Shown one piece after another: positions 42,671 to 54,960 of a stretch of DNA of 64,000 nt. Source of the DNA: Chamaea fasciata (Eukaryota; Chordata; Aves; Passeriformes; Sylviidae). The stretch covers positions 91,735,087 to 91,799,086 of the forward strand of contig JARCOQ010000002.1 in NCBI GenBank assembly GCA_029207755.1. Reading direction: 5' to 3'. Position 1 is the stretch's first letter. Each line of letters starts with the position of its first letter. A program made the translations under genes and the position numbers. The notes under the pieces are model-generated. The model worked only from the letters and a program-made list of their open reading frames with translations, was not told the origin of the DNA and did no database searches.

Positions 42671-45600
42671 TCACAGCTCCACATGCTCACTTTATTTGAG
42701 GTACTTTTTACTACCCCTCTTCAAATTAAAAGATTCTCTTGTTGCAGTCTGGAGACACTGCCTTGGAATAACGGCAAAAAACAGATATGATACAGTGTGA
42801 ACATATCCATCACATTTCATAAAACCATTTGTAACTTTGTGGCTTTATCCAAACACACATTTACCCAGAAAACCAGATGAAAGCCAGAAAGAGCTGCTGT
42901 GATATAGTAGGCATTGAAAAAAATTTTTTAAAAGGTCTTTAAGAGGCCAGGCAAAGAGTAATGCTTAAAACCTGCCTACATATAAAGCACAGATATTTGA
43001 ATAACTGTCCAGGGGTCTTGCCTAGTTGTCCAACATGAGTTTGTTTGCAAATAACACATTTTGAAGCAAGCAGCATATGTTGTGACACTGTTTTCTGTCA
43101 AGAAGTCTGAGAATGGAAGTCTCATATTTTACAGGAAATGAAGTTGGATTCAGCCATATTTTTCCTTTTTTTCAGTCATAGAGATGAGTATATGTTATGC
43201 TATGAAAGAGACTAGAATATAAGATACGGAAACCCAGTGAAAACACTTTAAAATATCAAACATAAAAAAAAGTCATCTCCTCTTTGCAGAAATATAGCAC
43301 TCCTGCTTATTTTTGATGAATCTGAAATGCCATGGGAAAGGGAATCCTAAAAGGCTGCCCCAGGCCTCTGCATGAAAGTGGTCCAGCTTTCAGGAGCTAC
43401 TGAAAGAGGGTTAAGATGCAGAAGGCTTTTTCTGGAACAAAATTGCATCCAGAAAAGGAAGAAAAACATAATCTGGCACTTGTCTATTTGAGACAGGTAG
43501 GTTACCTGCCTAAAGAAATGACAAACATTGTCTTAGTCATCAGCTAAGGCTTGAATATATGGCAGGAGGAGACAGCTGATGCTGCAGGAAAACTAAGCTC
43601 TTTGAAGGGTGTGCAACCACCGTTAAAAATGTCTTTTACATCTTACAAAGGGGCAAATATTACACAGCCATTAACTGATACCTATGACCCACAATGATTA
43701 CAAAAAGAGAATAAAAGTGCTGCTCTGTTTTACCAAGGCCAGAATTGGGTTTGCCTGCGGAAAAAACACTCCACAGGTATAAGCCTAGAAAGACTTTGAA
43801 GCTGGAAATGTATTAATAAAGGTAAGCAAAGATACCTACATTAATTATTACTATTAGTTAAGGCAAGCCCATTGGCTTCCTTGATTATAATGAGAACTCA
43901 GACACCTCCTGAATAAGTTGATGCTTAAATTTAAGTGACTTCATGTCACCTGATTCTTTGTTCAAATGGAATTTTTTAGCTAAATCAGAGAGAAAGGTAA
44001 AGGATGCAGCAATAGCTACAGTAAAATCTGTATTTTAAAACAAGTAAAGTTTGTTAAAATTTGATATCCTATTAAACTTGATCCCATTTTTGTAAATCCA
44101 TACTTTTAGAGATGCATGTTATTTCACTATTATCCTTTCTTATGTGACAACAGACTCTCAACTAACATTCAACAGGGCATTCCTCATCTAAAAGGATGGT
44201 GGTCTTTAGACTTAAGAGTGCTGGGACATCTTAACGTGAGTCCTTGTTCTCAACACCCCATCCCTAGAAATTAAATGCATCTCCACAGAAGCTACTAAGG
44301 TGGTTTCAAAAACAGTATTACAGAAGTCAGAAAAAGTGTTTTCTAGTTATCAGCAATGAAAAAAGTCCTTTGACTTACTTCTGTCGTGACTTGCCAAAGT
44401 AGACTTGTTAGGGAGGCTGAGACACTGAAAAGCACAGACTGTTTATCTTTTATTTTTATTCTAATATTTTATTTATGCAAACCACTGTGCATTTTGTATA
44501 TGATCTGCCCAAGGCTTATGCAAGGTGCAAGTCAGTGGACAGTGTTATCTTGGTATGTGCAGTTGTACTGGAACCTTTTCCATAAGGGAATGAAGTCAAA
44601 GACACGATCAACCCTTAATCTGAATTTGGCTTTTGTGCAATATCTTATATTACTGGAATAAAACCTCCTTTCCCATCCCTAAGAACAGAAAGACATTTGT
44701 TCACATACTAGTAGCATAATAATGAAACACAGCATTCACTCATTAAAGTAGCAATTTCTATATTTAACTACTTCTGGTTTCCGAAGTCTAGTCATTTTCA
44801 GTTTTGGAAAGACATCCAAATAATGATATCATTTGCTTGAAACAATAGAAAGTCTGGATACTAGTCTATATATGGAGATATTTTTTTAGTCTATTTATAA
44901 ACCACACCAGTTATTTGACCTGTCTAGTTTACTCACCTACGTAAATTGGCAAACTCAGGAAACTTAAGAACATATTATTCTTTGTGACTGGTAAATCTTA
45001 AAGGTTTATCATACTTCAGATAGGCAACCAGTATTTCTGAAAACACATCTGTGCCTATTACACTAAGAACAAACCAACCTGCCAATGTAGGAAAGATTTT
45101 TTTTTACTTTTGAACCAGCAGCAGTGCAATTGCATCAGCTCTGCTCATGGGGAGGGGACTGACAGAAACCAGCTGTACAGCTGTTTGCATGGCTGCAGCA
45201 TCTGTATTTTTTTCAGTGCAGTGCAATGGTGCCAGGGTTTCCTGAAATGTGAGCGTAACCACTGGGATTTTATTCCTATGTGTTCTGTAATTACATAAGA
45301 ACGTTTGATTGGTTTGATTTTGTATGACCTGCTTTTATCAACTGAACTAGTTAACTTTGTTTTCCTCTGTTAACTGTTTACAGACATTGTTCTGTTTACA
45401 GCCATGGTTCAGCCACAGTTCAGACACGCTGATCTGGTCCTGAAGTGAATACTTAAAAGATCCTGGGAGTTCTTTTTTTTCCCTTGGGAGGGATGACTTT
45501 GGCAATGGTTTTCAATGGCCTTTTAAAATCTTGTTGTGCCTGCAGAATCTGATATAATAAAGAAAGCAAGAAAGCTGAATTTAAATCCTTCCTGCAGAAT

Positions 45601-46634
45601 TATATAAATTGCAATTAGAAATATCTACCAAGAATTGGAAGGGTGGAACTATCCCTCACAGCATGATTTGGAAGGAATGGATTTGCACAGGTTTATCAGT
45701 GATGGCACAGATTGGCTGACGCTGCATTTATCATACATGCTGAAGGGTAAGTCCAGTCCAGTATAATGTTAATAGTCCTGGCTCAATTTTCAGAGTAGGC
45801 TGTTGGACAAATGACTGTAGTGGAAATATTAAACGTGGAAATTTGCTCTGCGATTTTTCAGAACTGCTTCTTGGGACTGCACTGGTATTTCCTTAAAAGT
45901 AAGAAGAATTGGTAAGAGACTTCCAAACTGGAAAAAGAACTGCATTTGATGATGGAAGTGTTTACTGCTAACTGCTTGGTCAGATGCTTCACCCACCATT
46001 TCCTTTCTATTTCAGTCAAGAGAAAGCCCATGAGAACTAGCTTGCTTACTGACCCATTCCACTTTCCACTTTTGATTGCAAAACTTAACCTCCTCCCTGG
46101 GCCTTACTGCCTCCGCTCCAAGGTGATCAATGTTGCCACTGGTGAAAGCCTTGGGTACAGGGCTTAGCAAATAAAGAAGCTACATAGAAGATGTGACATA
46201 TCAGGACTATATGCAGACATCTGTGAACGTTTTGGTATTTGCAGTGAGGTTAAGGAAGGTAATCTAGCATACAGAAGAATGTATTCAGAAAGAATCAAAG
46301 ATCAATGTCTTTCTTCTGGTAGTCAACTATCACTGATCATCTCTTTTCTCACCTACATACTTTTGATTAGCCAAATGTCTTAAAACATTTGCTCATAAAA
46401 CTCACATGGTATCTTTTTTCTTCTGCCAAAAAGCTCTTTCAGTTACACATCTAGTTAGGGGACAAAATCTACATCTCAGTATAATGTATTTGTATCTGTA
46501 GATTACAAAATTGGAAACCTGGAATAGCTGAATTGTTATCCTGTACCCTAAAAAATAAATGACACTTTATTCTTTGGATATTTCTTCATTCTGCATATCT
46601 GTTTCCACATAATTTTAATGGGAAGAGTGGGAAG

Positions 46635-46659
46635 GTTTGTTTGTTTGTTTGTTTGTTTG
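46635..46659. repeat. (GTTT)n microsatellite
   Basis: About six GTTT units without interruption, followed by GGGAAGGGAGG. Confidence 0.9.
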
Positions 46660-49600
46660 GGAAGGGAGGAACAGGGGAGGTTTCACATCCTTCAAAATAT
46701 CCCTTTGACTGTACAAGAACATTACCACATCAGTACCATGTAACATTGGCTCACAAGATGGTACTATGGAAATTACATTTATTTATTCAACGAAAAAAGG
46801 GTTCATCTTTCCCATATTTTCACTGACTCGTGACTTAAAACATGCTCTGGTTCAGTTTGGCAGCTGACCTGATTTCTGCAATGTTGCAGAACTGGGTTAA
46901 ATGCACTTTCCCAGAGTTTGATGAGTCACTGGTTCAGCTTGGTCTAGGACCCAGATCTTCCTGCTTTCCGGTCCACTTCCCTAACCAACAGACAAACACT
47001 GTCTGCATTGCTGCAATAAGTCTTGTCGCTCAGTCTCCACGCCAAAAATGCTCTTATCATAGTACAAACAACTTACATACTGAGATTATAAACAACCAAA
47101 TATCAAGCTTTAAACTGACTTAAGGGATGTCATTTAGCTTCTCTGCCACATCCTTTTTCATTACATGCTTGTCATTTTGCAAACTGATCTACAAAATTCA
47201 GAAATGCACGTGTCTTCGCAGTAAGGAGTAGAAAATAGGGAAGAAAAAAGTAACGTATTTGTAGCTCAATGCAGTAGAAATTATATGAGCTTGATTCATG
47301 ATATGAGCTTGACTCTTGGAAGAAGTGAACCAAACCCCAGAGTGCTCATCAAGCTCAAAGGTCTTAGAAACTGGTAACTGATGCTTTATTCAGAACATGT
47401 TTCCATATGGGCTGTACATCCCACCTAACTCAGGAAGAATAGCCCTGAATTTGAAATCCATCAGAGGCAACCAGAAGACTGGATGTATGTATTCAGTTTT
47501 GCTATAAGCAGCTTTCTATGAAACTCCTCATAGGTGATGCCAACTCAACATAACGATATTGAGAAAGAATGCCCAAAGCCCAAGAATGGATCTTAGAAAT
47601 ACTTTTTCAGCAATGATGTGGAAATAACCTGGGGCTGCAATGTTCATGTTCAACTAAACAACAAATTAACAACAACAACAATAAATCCAAGCTCTATCTC
47701 CTTGCTTGACTCCTTGAAACCTCACAGATTGTATCTCATGCCTCTGTTCGGAACAGATCTTCAGATTGAAGACCAGTAATGAGACTGTTGGTCTCTTGAG
47801 TAGGTACCATCTTATTATGGCACTGGTCTGGCCTCTCTAGGATGTGAAACACGAAAGATGCAAAACTCTGCTAAACTCCAAAGCAAGTAGAGGAGGATAG
47901 TTCTCCCCATGCAGACGGAGGAATCAAGCCCCTAGAGAATCATTACTATATGTATGGCTCAACCACATAATGACTGTTCTCCGAGGACCCTTTGCTGTAC
48001 CACACAAAACCACAGCTTCATTTTCAGGTATCAGAAGGTAACAGAAAAATCACATATTTGTCTTCTCTTTCTTTTCTGTGATCAGGGAAAAGTCAATATC
48101 TACACTATATTTTGTGAGCAGAATATATCTCAAATGCATTAAGTTTCTGGAAGGACTCTACTACATATCCCCTCCTGGAAGAATCAATCTGTCACCATTT
48201 ACTTTTATAAAGACACTCAAAGCTTCACCTGCTGAAAGCCTGGTAAAACAGTTTCATTGCTACCTCTTTACTAGATCTTTCCTTCTGTGTTCTATTTTTC
48301 CAAGGTCTAAGAAATCGTTCCAGTTGATTTTTGAGGGGCAGGTCTTTTTCATGAAAAAGCAACAGTACTGACACATGCTGAATCAGTAATGAGGTTTTGA
48401 GTCTGGTCACGCTTTGTCAGCAACATCTGTTGTTCACAGAGATGAATCTCACCAAGCATGCATTTGAGGGGCTAAGTTCTGTTCAGTGCTTGCAAGCTGC
48501 ATAACTAGAACTTCCTTTCTCCATCCAACAAGCTGAGCAATAGTCCACAGAAAATTCCCACTCTCTCTTTATATTACTTAATTTGTAGTCTCTTCCCTTC
48601 TGTATATTGAAAGGCAAGAAGAGTATTTCCCTAGTCGTCAGATCCTGGGATCTGTTTTACTGAATTAGAAAGCTGGTAAAACAAGCCTTGGAGGCATTTA
48701 CTCCAAACCCTCCAAATCTCATCCACTTTATTTCCTTACTGTGTACTTACACACACATGCGTGTAATTAATTTTACAGCTGTGAAATATAATAGCTTTTC
48801 TTCTGGTTTCTCATCTCTTCTATTTTTCCTGATGGATTGGGTTCCACTCAGGCAAAAAGCTTCTCAGTAGCAGGAGATCCCAGATAAGCTGCTAACTTGG
48901 TTTCAGTTTTAGTGATGCTGCTCAAGTAGAATCTTGTAGCACAGCTGGACCATTTCTCTACAGTTCTCACAGTTCACTGTTCACAGTGTCCATTAAGGAA
49001 CATTTATTCTGCTGTTCTGATAATTTAAGCATAGTGTTTCAGTTTCCCTGGACTTTCATGACTGCTGCCCATTACCTTTGCTAAGCATACACATGTTCTT
49101 TCCTTCTCTCTGTACAACACTTAAGGTCACCAGATCATGTGGCTAACTCCCTAAAGTAGATTATAGTCACACTAACATTAAGATTTATTTTGTGGCATTA
49201 GTGATTCCCGCTGCCCACGGCTACACAGAACCCTGGCTTTAGTATCTTAGGAGAGTGCTTGTTCCCATTGCTGTTCCTGTGCTTCTTTATCACCCACAAG
49301 CCAGATTTTGAGTCTAGGTCACCACTGATGCAGCAAGGCATGATATTGAAAATACAGGGATGACAAAAAGAATCTTTGAAGACCTTAATATGGTAATAAT
49401 TAAGACACTTGATAGATTTCTCTTCTATTTACTGAGAAAGATAAAGGGTATCTATAGTAACACATTTCTCAGAAATTCTTGAGACATTTCAATCCCTTGC
49501 TTTTTCTTATTCATCCCCAAAAAACCTCCCATTGCAAGTAGCCAGTTGGCCTGAACTCAGTTGTCCCACTAATTCCAACTGTATCCCTCAAACATGGAAA

Positions 49601-50104
49601 CCCAGGCTCCTGTTGCTTACTGGAGAGCTTCCTTACCATCATAAAATGTGATGTTTTTGCCTGTGAATTCCTGCTACAATGAGAATCAGGATCCCCAGGC
49701 AAGTAAGCTCTTTCTGCTTCTGTTGTTTTTATTATATTTAGGTAAGTAAGAAAACATTATTTCTTGTGTTTTCCTCATTAAGCCACATCAATAATATAAA
49801 AATCACGTAAAAAGCTACTCTTAAAATCTCACAATAACAAACCCCTCATCCTCCATACAAATATACTTCTTTAACTCTTACGGTCCCAAACCCCAGTATG
49901 CTTTTCTTTTTTAAAAACTGCAACAAATGTAACTATTATCCCATGGTGGTAACAGTCCAACTCTCCAGTCACCCCTTTCTAGCAACAAGGGACCTAGATG
50001 AAACATGACTGAAAACAGTTTATGCCAGATGCTTAAAGAGCAATAGGATATATTATACAAACAATTATTTGGTTTGTATTTTGACAAGATGTAGAAGTTA
50101 TTAG

Positions 50105-50126
50105 CCCCCCCCCCCCCCCCCCCCCC
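50105..50126. repeat. Poly-C run (22 C)
   Basis: 22 uninterrupted C, so G22 on the minus strand. The minus strand can form G-quadruplexes and the plus strand an i-motif. Such runs are often miscounted by sequencing. Confidence 0.9.
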
Positions 50127-50260
50127 TTCCATATCTCACCTTTTTTAAACTATGCTATTCTTTCAGGAAGAGAGCAGTACAATGCTGATGTGCCTTGCTG
50201 TGTCTGCTTTGCTGGCAATAGCTGACATAGCTGGCAAAAGTGAGGTTAACTGACTTCTCG

Positions 50261-50298
50261 CTTCCCCCACTCCCCACCACTCCCCACCACCCCCCATC
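50261..50298. repeat. C-rich short minisatellite
   Basis: Repeated CCACTCCCCA-type units ending in a C6 run, about 38 bases in all, 135 bases beyond the poly-C run. Confidence 0.75.
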
Positions 50299-51714
50299 CT
50301 AGGAACACAGTAGGTAGGAAAACCAGAATTGTTCTTTGGAACTGCACATCCGTCAGCCTCCTCCTGGGAAGAGACAGCTATTTCTTATCTTGGCTGTTTT
50401 ACATCACTGAAATGTGAAGGGAGAATTTGAAGGAAGGAAGGAAGTCATCGAAAAGAGAGACCTTTACATTTCAGAGCACTGGAGGGAACTACCAAAAAAA
50501 GGGTGGGATGGTTGGTGGTGGTGGGAATGAGAATGCTGTAGGTAATGAAGAGCTACAGAACCTCCAATATAGAAAAAGAAAACTTTTTAAAGAAAATAAT
50601 TTTGATCTGCTATCCTTTAACCTTTTGAAAAGATATTTAAATGAATACTTTTACATTATTTCAGTCTGTAAATTTGTTATCGTCTGAGATCCTAAAGGAA
50701 AGATGTCTCTCTCTAATGTTATTCATGCATCAAATATAGAAAGAAAAACATCCTTTTTGCACTATTCTGGGACACACTGCCCCTGAAAGTAGGGATTTAC
50801 AGCTAAATCTAGTATAAATAATGTCATTTGGTAATACTTCAAGAAATGACAGCAGGGTTAACTTAGTCTTCCCTTGGGACTATGAATGAACACATGGATT
50901 CTCTGAAAAGACACAAAGAAATTTTTATCATCTCATTTAGAAGATCTGTTTAAAGGACACAGACGTGAAATGTATCAGGGGCAAATTTCAAAAGATCAGG
51001 AGTCAAAGATAAGCATCCAAAATGCAGAGTACTTATCTGAAACTTATTTGGGACTATTTGATGCCCTGCGAAACAGTACCAGAAATCCTGTACCAGTGGA
51101 CCATCTGCAGTAATTTCACAACTTGCTTTCAGGCTAGAAACTTAATCTGCTTGGTGGTAATTCCTCACCTCTGGATCTTGTGTAATGCTGAGAGCATAGC
51201 ATAAGAACTCAAAACCCGGTCACTTTAGAATCTCCTATCATGGAAACATTAACCAGGCATGTTAGAACTCAAAGCTGCTCATGTAGCAACAGGAGCTTGG
51301 ACACAATCAGTCACTTTCTGCAGAGAAAGCAGATGATCTGAAAAGAAGCCCTTGCTCAGGAACTTTTGCGGACAAGTCTTCTCCACAGCCTAGAAAAGAA
51401 ACATCATCTCTTGGCATCAGCTAGTGAGGGAAGGGAATAATGGACCAGGTTTCCCAGGTTTAACAGAACATTTATTTTCTAGCATTTTGGACCTTTGTGC
51501 TAAAACACATTAAGTTAAAGAGTGTAGAAAATGGTATGCAAAAACAAATTTGCAAAAAACTGGACACCTATCCTGCGGTAAATAATGGTCCTGATAAATT
51601 GCTCTTGTCCCAAGAAGTGGAAAAACGTGTCTATGCAAGGCAAAAGATTCCTAGGAGATTATTTCTTCTTTTCTTTTTCCCCCCCCTAAGAAACTAAGAC
51701 TTAATTTGGTAAGT
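50299..51714. other. AT-rich DNA leading to the CpG island
   Basis: No gene seen. Just before the island, a strong polypyrimidine tract ending in TAAG (51661-51690) is followed 18 bases later by the perfect donor GTAAGT (51709-51714). On its own this is not enough to call a micro-exon. Confidence 0.45.
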
Positions 51715-51735
51715 CCGTTCTGCGTGGCTGAGGCT

Positions 51736-51873
51736 CTACGTGGATCCCCGCACCGCTGCACTTTCTGTAAAGCACCGCAAGCTTGGCGGGCACGGCCGCG
51801 CCGGAGCTGCGGAGCCCGGGGAGGGGAATGGGCAGGAAGGGACGGGACGGACGGGGCAGCGGGCACCGCTCCC

Positions 51874-51914
<41 letters not shown>

Positions 51915-51966
51915 CACCGCACCCGCAGGCGGCACCGATGATGGCAGAGGCCGCGGTGCAGCCCAT
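51736..51966 (-). CDS. Small hypothetical ORF with poly-Cys run (doubtful)
   Basis: This 76-residue frame begins at an ATG in a good vertebrate start context (G at -3, G at +4). The protein opens MGCTAASAIIGAACGCGA, then 13 Cys encoded by TGC repeats, then a Pro/Ala/Arg-rich end. An MGC start is the form seen in proteins with N-terminal myristate and palmitate, but here it may be accidental. A 13-Cys run is very unusual, and GC-rich islands open frames readily. I think it is more likely an untranslated GCA/TGC repeat. It is listed because it is the only ATG-started frame through the repeat. Confidence 0.12.
51874..51913. repeat. (GCA)13 trinucleotide repeat in CpG island
   Basis: About 13 pure GCA/CAG units with no interruption, flanked by CACCGCTCCC and GCACCGCACC. 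Read on the plus strand the frames give Gln, Ala or Ser; on the minus strand Leu, Ala or Cys. The Gln and Ala plus frames have no ATG upstream inside the island. Pure uninterrupted runs like this are unstable in length. Confidence 0.93.
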
Positions 51967-52130
51967 CCCGGCCAGACACACGCCGGGAGTCGCGGCAGAG
52001 CAGCTCCGGCCGCTCACCCTGCGAGGCTCGGGGCACTCCGCTCCTCTGGGCTGGGCACGGGAAGCCACCACAGCCCCCACCCCCTGCTCCTGAGGTCGAT
52101 ATGACGCTGCGAACACGCTCTGTGATGGCA

Positions 52131-54404
52131 GGTTTGCCTCCTGCTGCGGATTGCTTAGGTTTTCCAAAATGACGTATGATTAATTGGGAGGTGGAAAGAA
52201 CAGGGAAGTGTAAAGATTTATTTATTTTGTTTGATTCATTGTTCCTGTGGAGGGAAGTGCTACTCAATAAGAGAGCGTAATTTAGATTGCCAGATTTCTG
52301 GGTGGAGGCTCAAACTGGTGCAGATTGTTTGGTTCTGCAGGATGGGTTGTTTTTCTTTGGTAAGCAAAGCTAAAATTGATTCTGACCTATACTGCTTCTT
52401 GTAAGAGAGGTTTCCCTCACGCTGAATTCCCTTCTGGCTTAGACATCAGTCTACCTGAATGATCTCAGCTCAAAGATAATACAGACCTCTAAAGAACAAA
52501 TGCATACAAGCAGGTATCAAATCTAGACACACAGCTATGTCGTACATAATGGATGTGTTGAAGTGTCATTTATCACCTGGACAGCTCAGCCAGGAAAGGC
52601 CGCTATTGCAATCACACGGTCAAATCAACTGCTGCCAGTGGAGTGCCTTAATGCAAGAAATACAAATCGGGAACAGCATAGGCTTGCCTTTCTAGCTTGA
52701 TGTATAACAGAGGCTTTTGTCAGCAAAATGTATGTATGTAATCCACTGATGGCTGGACTGCAGACATGGCTAAAGATGCTGCTTGGACAGTTTTCAAAAA
52801 TCTGGGCAAAGACTGCTTGACTTGCCACAGGAGTTGAAGAGACCACGAGCCAAACTGTTACTGGCCCCACCATCCCAATGCACTTCACCCCCTGTCTGCA
52901 GCCTGGATCCAGCCTTGATCTAAGTATCCTCCTTGCCCATATTCTACAGCAGCTCCAAAAGCATTAGTTAGTACTAATTTCCAGTGTTGAAACTGTGTTA
53001 GTATGTCAGTCACTTTGTTTCACTCTAAAGAACCTGTTTCCATAGCATAGCACATGTAGCTTGTGTTTTGTGGCATGATTCAGTCCCAAAGCTCAGGACA
53101 AATACAAATATCCTTTGTGGTTGCCCACTGCAGGGTAGATGTCCATCCCATCTAAATATCCCTTGCTGCAAACTGAGGAACTGATCAAGATCAGTATTAC
53201 CAAACACTTCTATTTTGCTAGTTTTTAATAGCTCATTACAATTCTCCTAGTTATTTGTAGGCTGAAAGTTCAATATAGTGCCTGTAAGTGCATTTATATG
53301 CTTCCTGCAACTGTATTTTTCTAATCCTTGGACTCAAAAATCACAAAAATTAATTGTTTGTGGTAGGAGACAGCAACAACAATATCAAAACATATGTAAG
53401 CAAAGCTGGGAAAGTTTACTTAATCTGATGTTAATTTTTGAATTTTTTTTAAATACAAACAAAAATGCAAACTTGGGTTTTCCCCAGCTTGACTACGTTT
53501 TAGATCTATACAGTCAGAAAAATTTCTATGAATGCAACATACTTTCTATATTAATATGAAGTGTAGAAATCTTCAATATCAAAATGATAGATCACTTGAG
53601 TTATTAATCTCTTCTTTCTGAGTAGGAAAAATTTGTTTTTCTGATACTTTTCCACTAAATTTACTAAATATCTTTGAAATGTGACTTCCTTTATTTTAGA
53701 TTAGAAGTTGCCCACACCTTCAGGAGAATAGTAGTGGCAGAAAGGTCAAGCAACTTTCTTATCCATGCCTCCAAACAGACTCGTGGCGCCTGTGCTGAGA
53801 CTTCTCTGCCTCAGGGAGGTTGCCCAGCTCTGCTTTGCTGGGGAGATCTGATAAGGCTGCAGGTCGGACTGACAAGACTGCAGGCAGTGAAGACAAGCAA
53901 GGATGTTCCAGCTGTCTCCCAAGCATGGCTGGAGCCTCCAAATGTTACTGCTGTGGCACAACCTTGTGCATCAGATCAATAGTCAAAAGTGGAGGAGTAT
54001 CAATGGAATATCAAAGCAGTTTTGGTATCACTTTGCTATCTGATCTCATCAAGGTTACAGACTTTCCATGGAGGACTTGTCTTGTTCCATTAAAATGCTT
54101 TCCTGCACTGAAATTTTTTCTCCTGGCATTAAATGTCTCTCTTTCTATGGGACATGGCAATACCTACTGCGTGAGGAAAACAGGAGGTCCCACAAGCATG
54201 TGGAGAAAGTTCGTGGCTAGCAATGCAGAACAGAAAAACATTCTTCAGTTGCTCACTCATTTGCAAAAGAGAGAATATTCCTGAGAACTCTGTTATCTCT
54301 GTGACTGATCCTTGGTGAACAGCCGTGTCTTGGTTTGGGAAGACAGGTATCTGCCAGGTAATAAAAAAAACAACTGCAGTTTCCTTTGGGATGGAGAGTG
54401 TAAA
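52131..54404. other. Non-coding-looking DNA, no gene seen
   Basis: Downstream flank of the CpG island. Possible donors lie near the edge, such as GGCAGGTTTGC near 52.13 kb, but without transcript data no exon can be set. An open stretch near 53.70-53.98 kb follows an acceptor-like TTTATTTTAG and resembles nothing I know. Confidence 0.45.
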
Positions 54405-54431
54405 CCCCCCCCCCCCCCTTTTTTTTTTTTT
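54405..54431. repeat. C14-T13 homopolymer junction
   Basis: 14 C followed directly by about 13 T, then CTTTTTC. On the minus strand this is an A run followed by a G run. Confidence 0.85.
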
Positions 54432-54689
54432 CTTTTTCAATTATAAATTACAGTCAGAGGCTCTTAGGCAAAGATTTGGGAAATAGGAATAGCAGTTCTT
54501 TACTAGTATGTATTACAAAGCAAACAAACACAAAAAAACCCCCACCAAACAACTACAGCATTAATAACAAACGAAAACAGTACCAAGAACCTTGAGGGCT
54601 TTGTTTCACAAAACCCAGGGCAGTTTGGTTTCGGTGTCCCTGCAGGATCCTCAGAGCACCAAGCTGAAACAGTGGAAAAGTCCCGGGCT

Positions 54690-54960
54690 GGTAGCTGGGA
54701 TGGCAGGGTGTCCCGGCAGGCAGGGGCAGGATGTCCCGGCAGCGCAGGGGGTGCAGGGTCACACTGTAGCAAGGGGAGCAGTGCCGAAGAAGCCGAAGGC
54801 GAGGCAGAACCGGCCCAGCTCCTGCGGGCGGCTGAGAAAACTCAGGATTCAGGCCGAGCCGGTGATAGCAGATTTCCCAGGACTGAATCCCTTTGGCCAC
54901 AGTGAAACTCTTCCAGCCAGCAACAGCCGTTCTCGGAAAAAGAAGAGCCCGCAGCAGCCT
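54690..54960. other. CpG-dense GC-rich patch
   Basis: About 270 bases with many CpG (CCGGGC, GCCGAAG, GCGGGCGGC, GCCGAGCCGG) in AT-rich surroundings. It includes a short duplicated unit, GGCAGGGTGTCCCGGCAGG and its near-copy, side by side (about 54.70-54.75 kb). Frames of about 145 codons run over it on both strands, but neither starts with ATG, so coding is not supported. It could be a weak CpG island, an exon of a gene starting at 51.7 kb, or a GC-rich repeat. Confidence 0.4.

Larger units (their letters stand above)
35243..50104. other. AT-rich DNA, no gene seen
   Basis: Contains a T19 run (37690-37708), a 25-bp imperfect tandem duplication (39509-39558), an 18-bp imperfect tandem duplication (47283-47318), a near-palindrome at 42649-42670 and a (GTTT)n run (46635-46659). 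An acceptor-like TTCTGTACACAG near 38.36 kb leads into an open stretch, but no GT donor follows. No exon or RNA gene could be supported. Confidence 0.5.
51715..52130. promoter_or_regulatory. CpG island, candidate promoter / first-exon region
   Basis: An abrupt switch from AT-rich DNA to about 400 bases with several dozen CpG, many in CGCG, CCGG and GCCGCGG clusters. It ends equally abruptly near 52.13 kb. CpG islands in vertebrates usually mark transcription starts, often bidirectional. It contains the (GCA)n run at 51874-51913. Open frames cross it on both strands, but nearly all begin at GTG or TTG rather than ATG, so the GC-rich sequence is more likely 5' UTR or promoter than coding. One ATG frame on the minus strand (51736-51966) is listed separately. 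The gene served by this island could not be identified. Confidence 0.75.

Noticed and set aside
46635..46659. Short regular repeats considered as a CRISPR-like array
   Set aside because: A plain GTTT microsatellite with no spacers, in a vertebrate genome.
51661..51714. Possible 18-nt micro-exon: polypyrimidine tract, TAAG, 18 bases, then GTAAGT
   Set aside because: Both signals look good, but no partner exons are visible and such pairs occur by chance. It needs transcript data.
51701..52267. 188-codon minus-strand frame with a poly-Leu run
   Set aside because: It starts at TTG with no ATG upstream of the repeat. GC-rich sequence opens frames, and the poly-Leu comes from the GCA repeat.
53674..53982. 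Open stretch after TTTATTTTAG considered as an exon
   Set aside because: Frames are open on both strands, no donor is placed sensibly and the protein is not recognisable.
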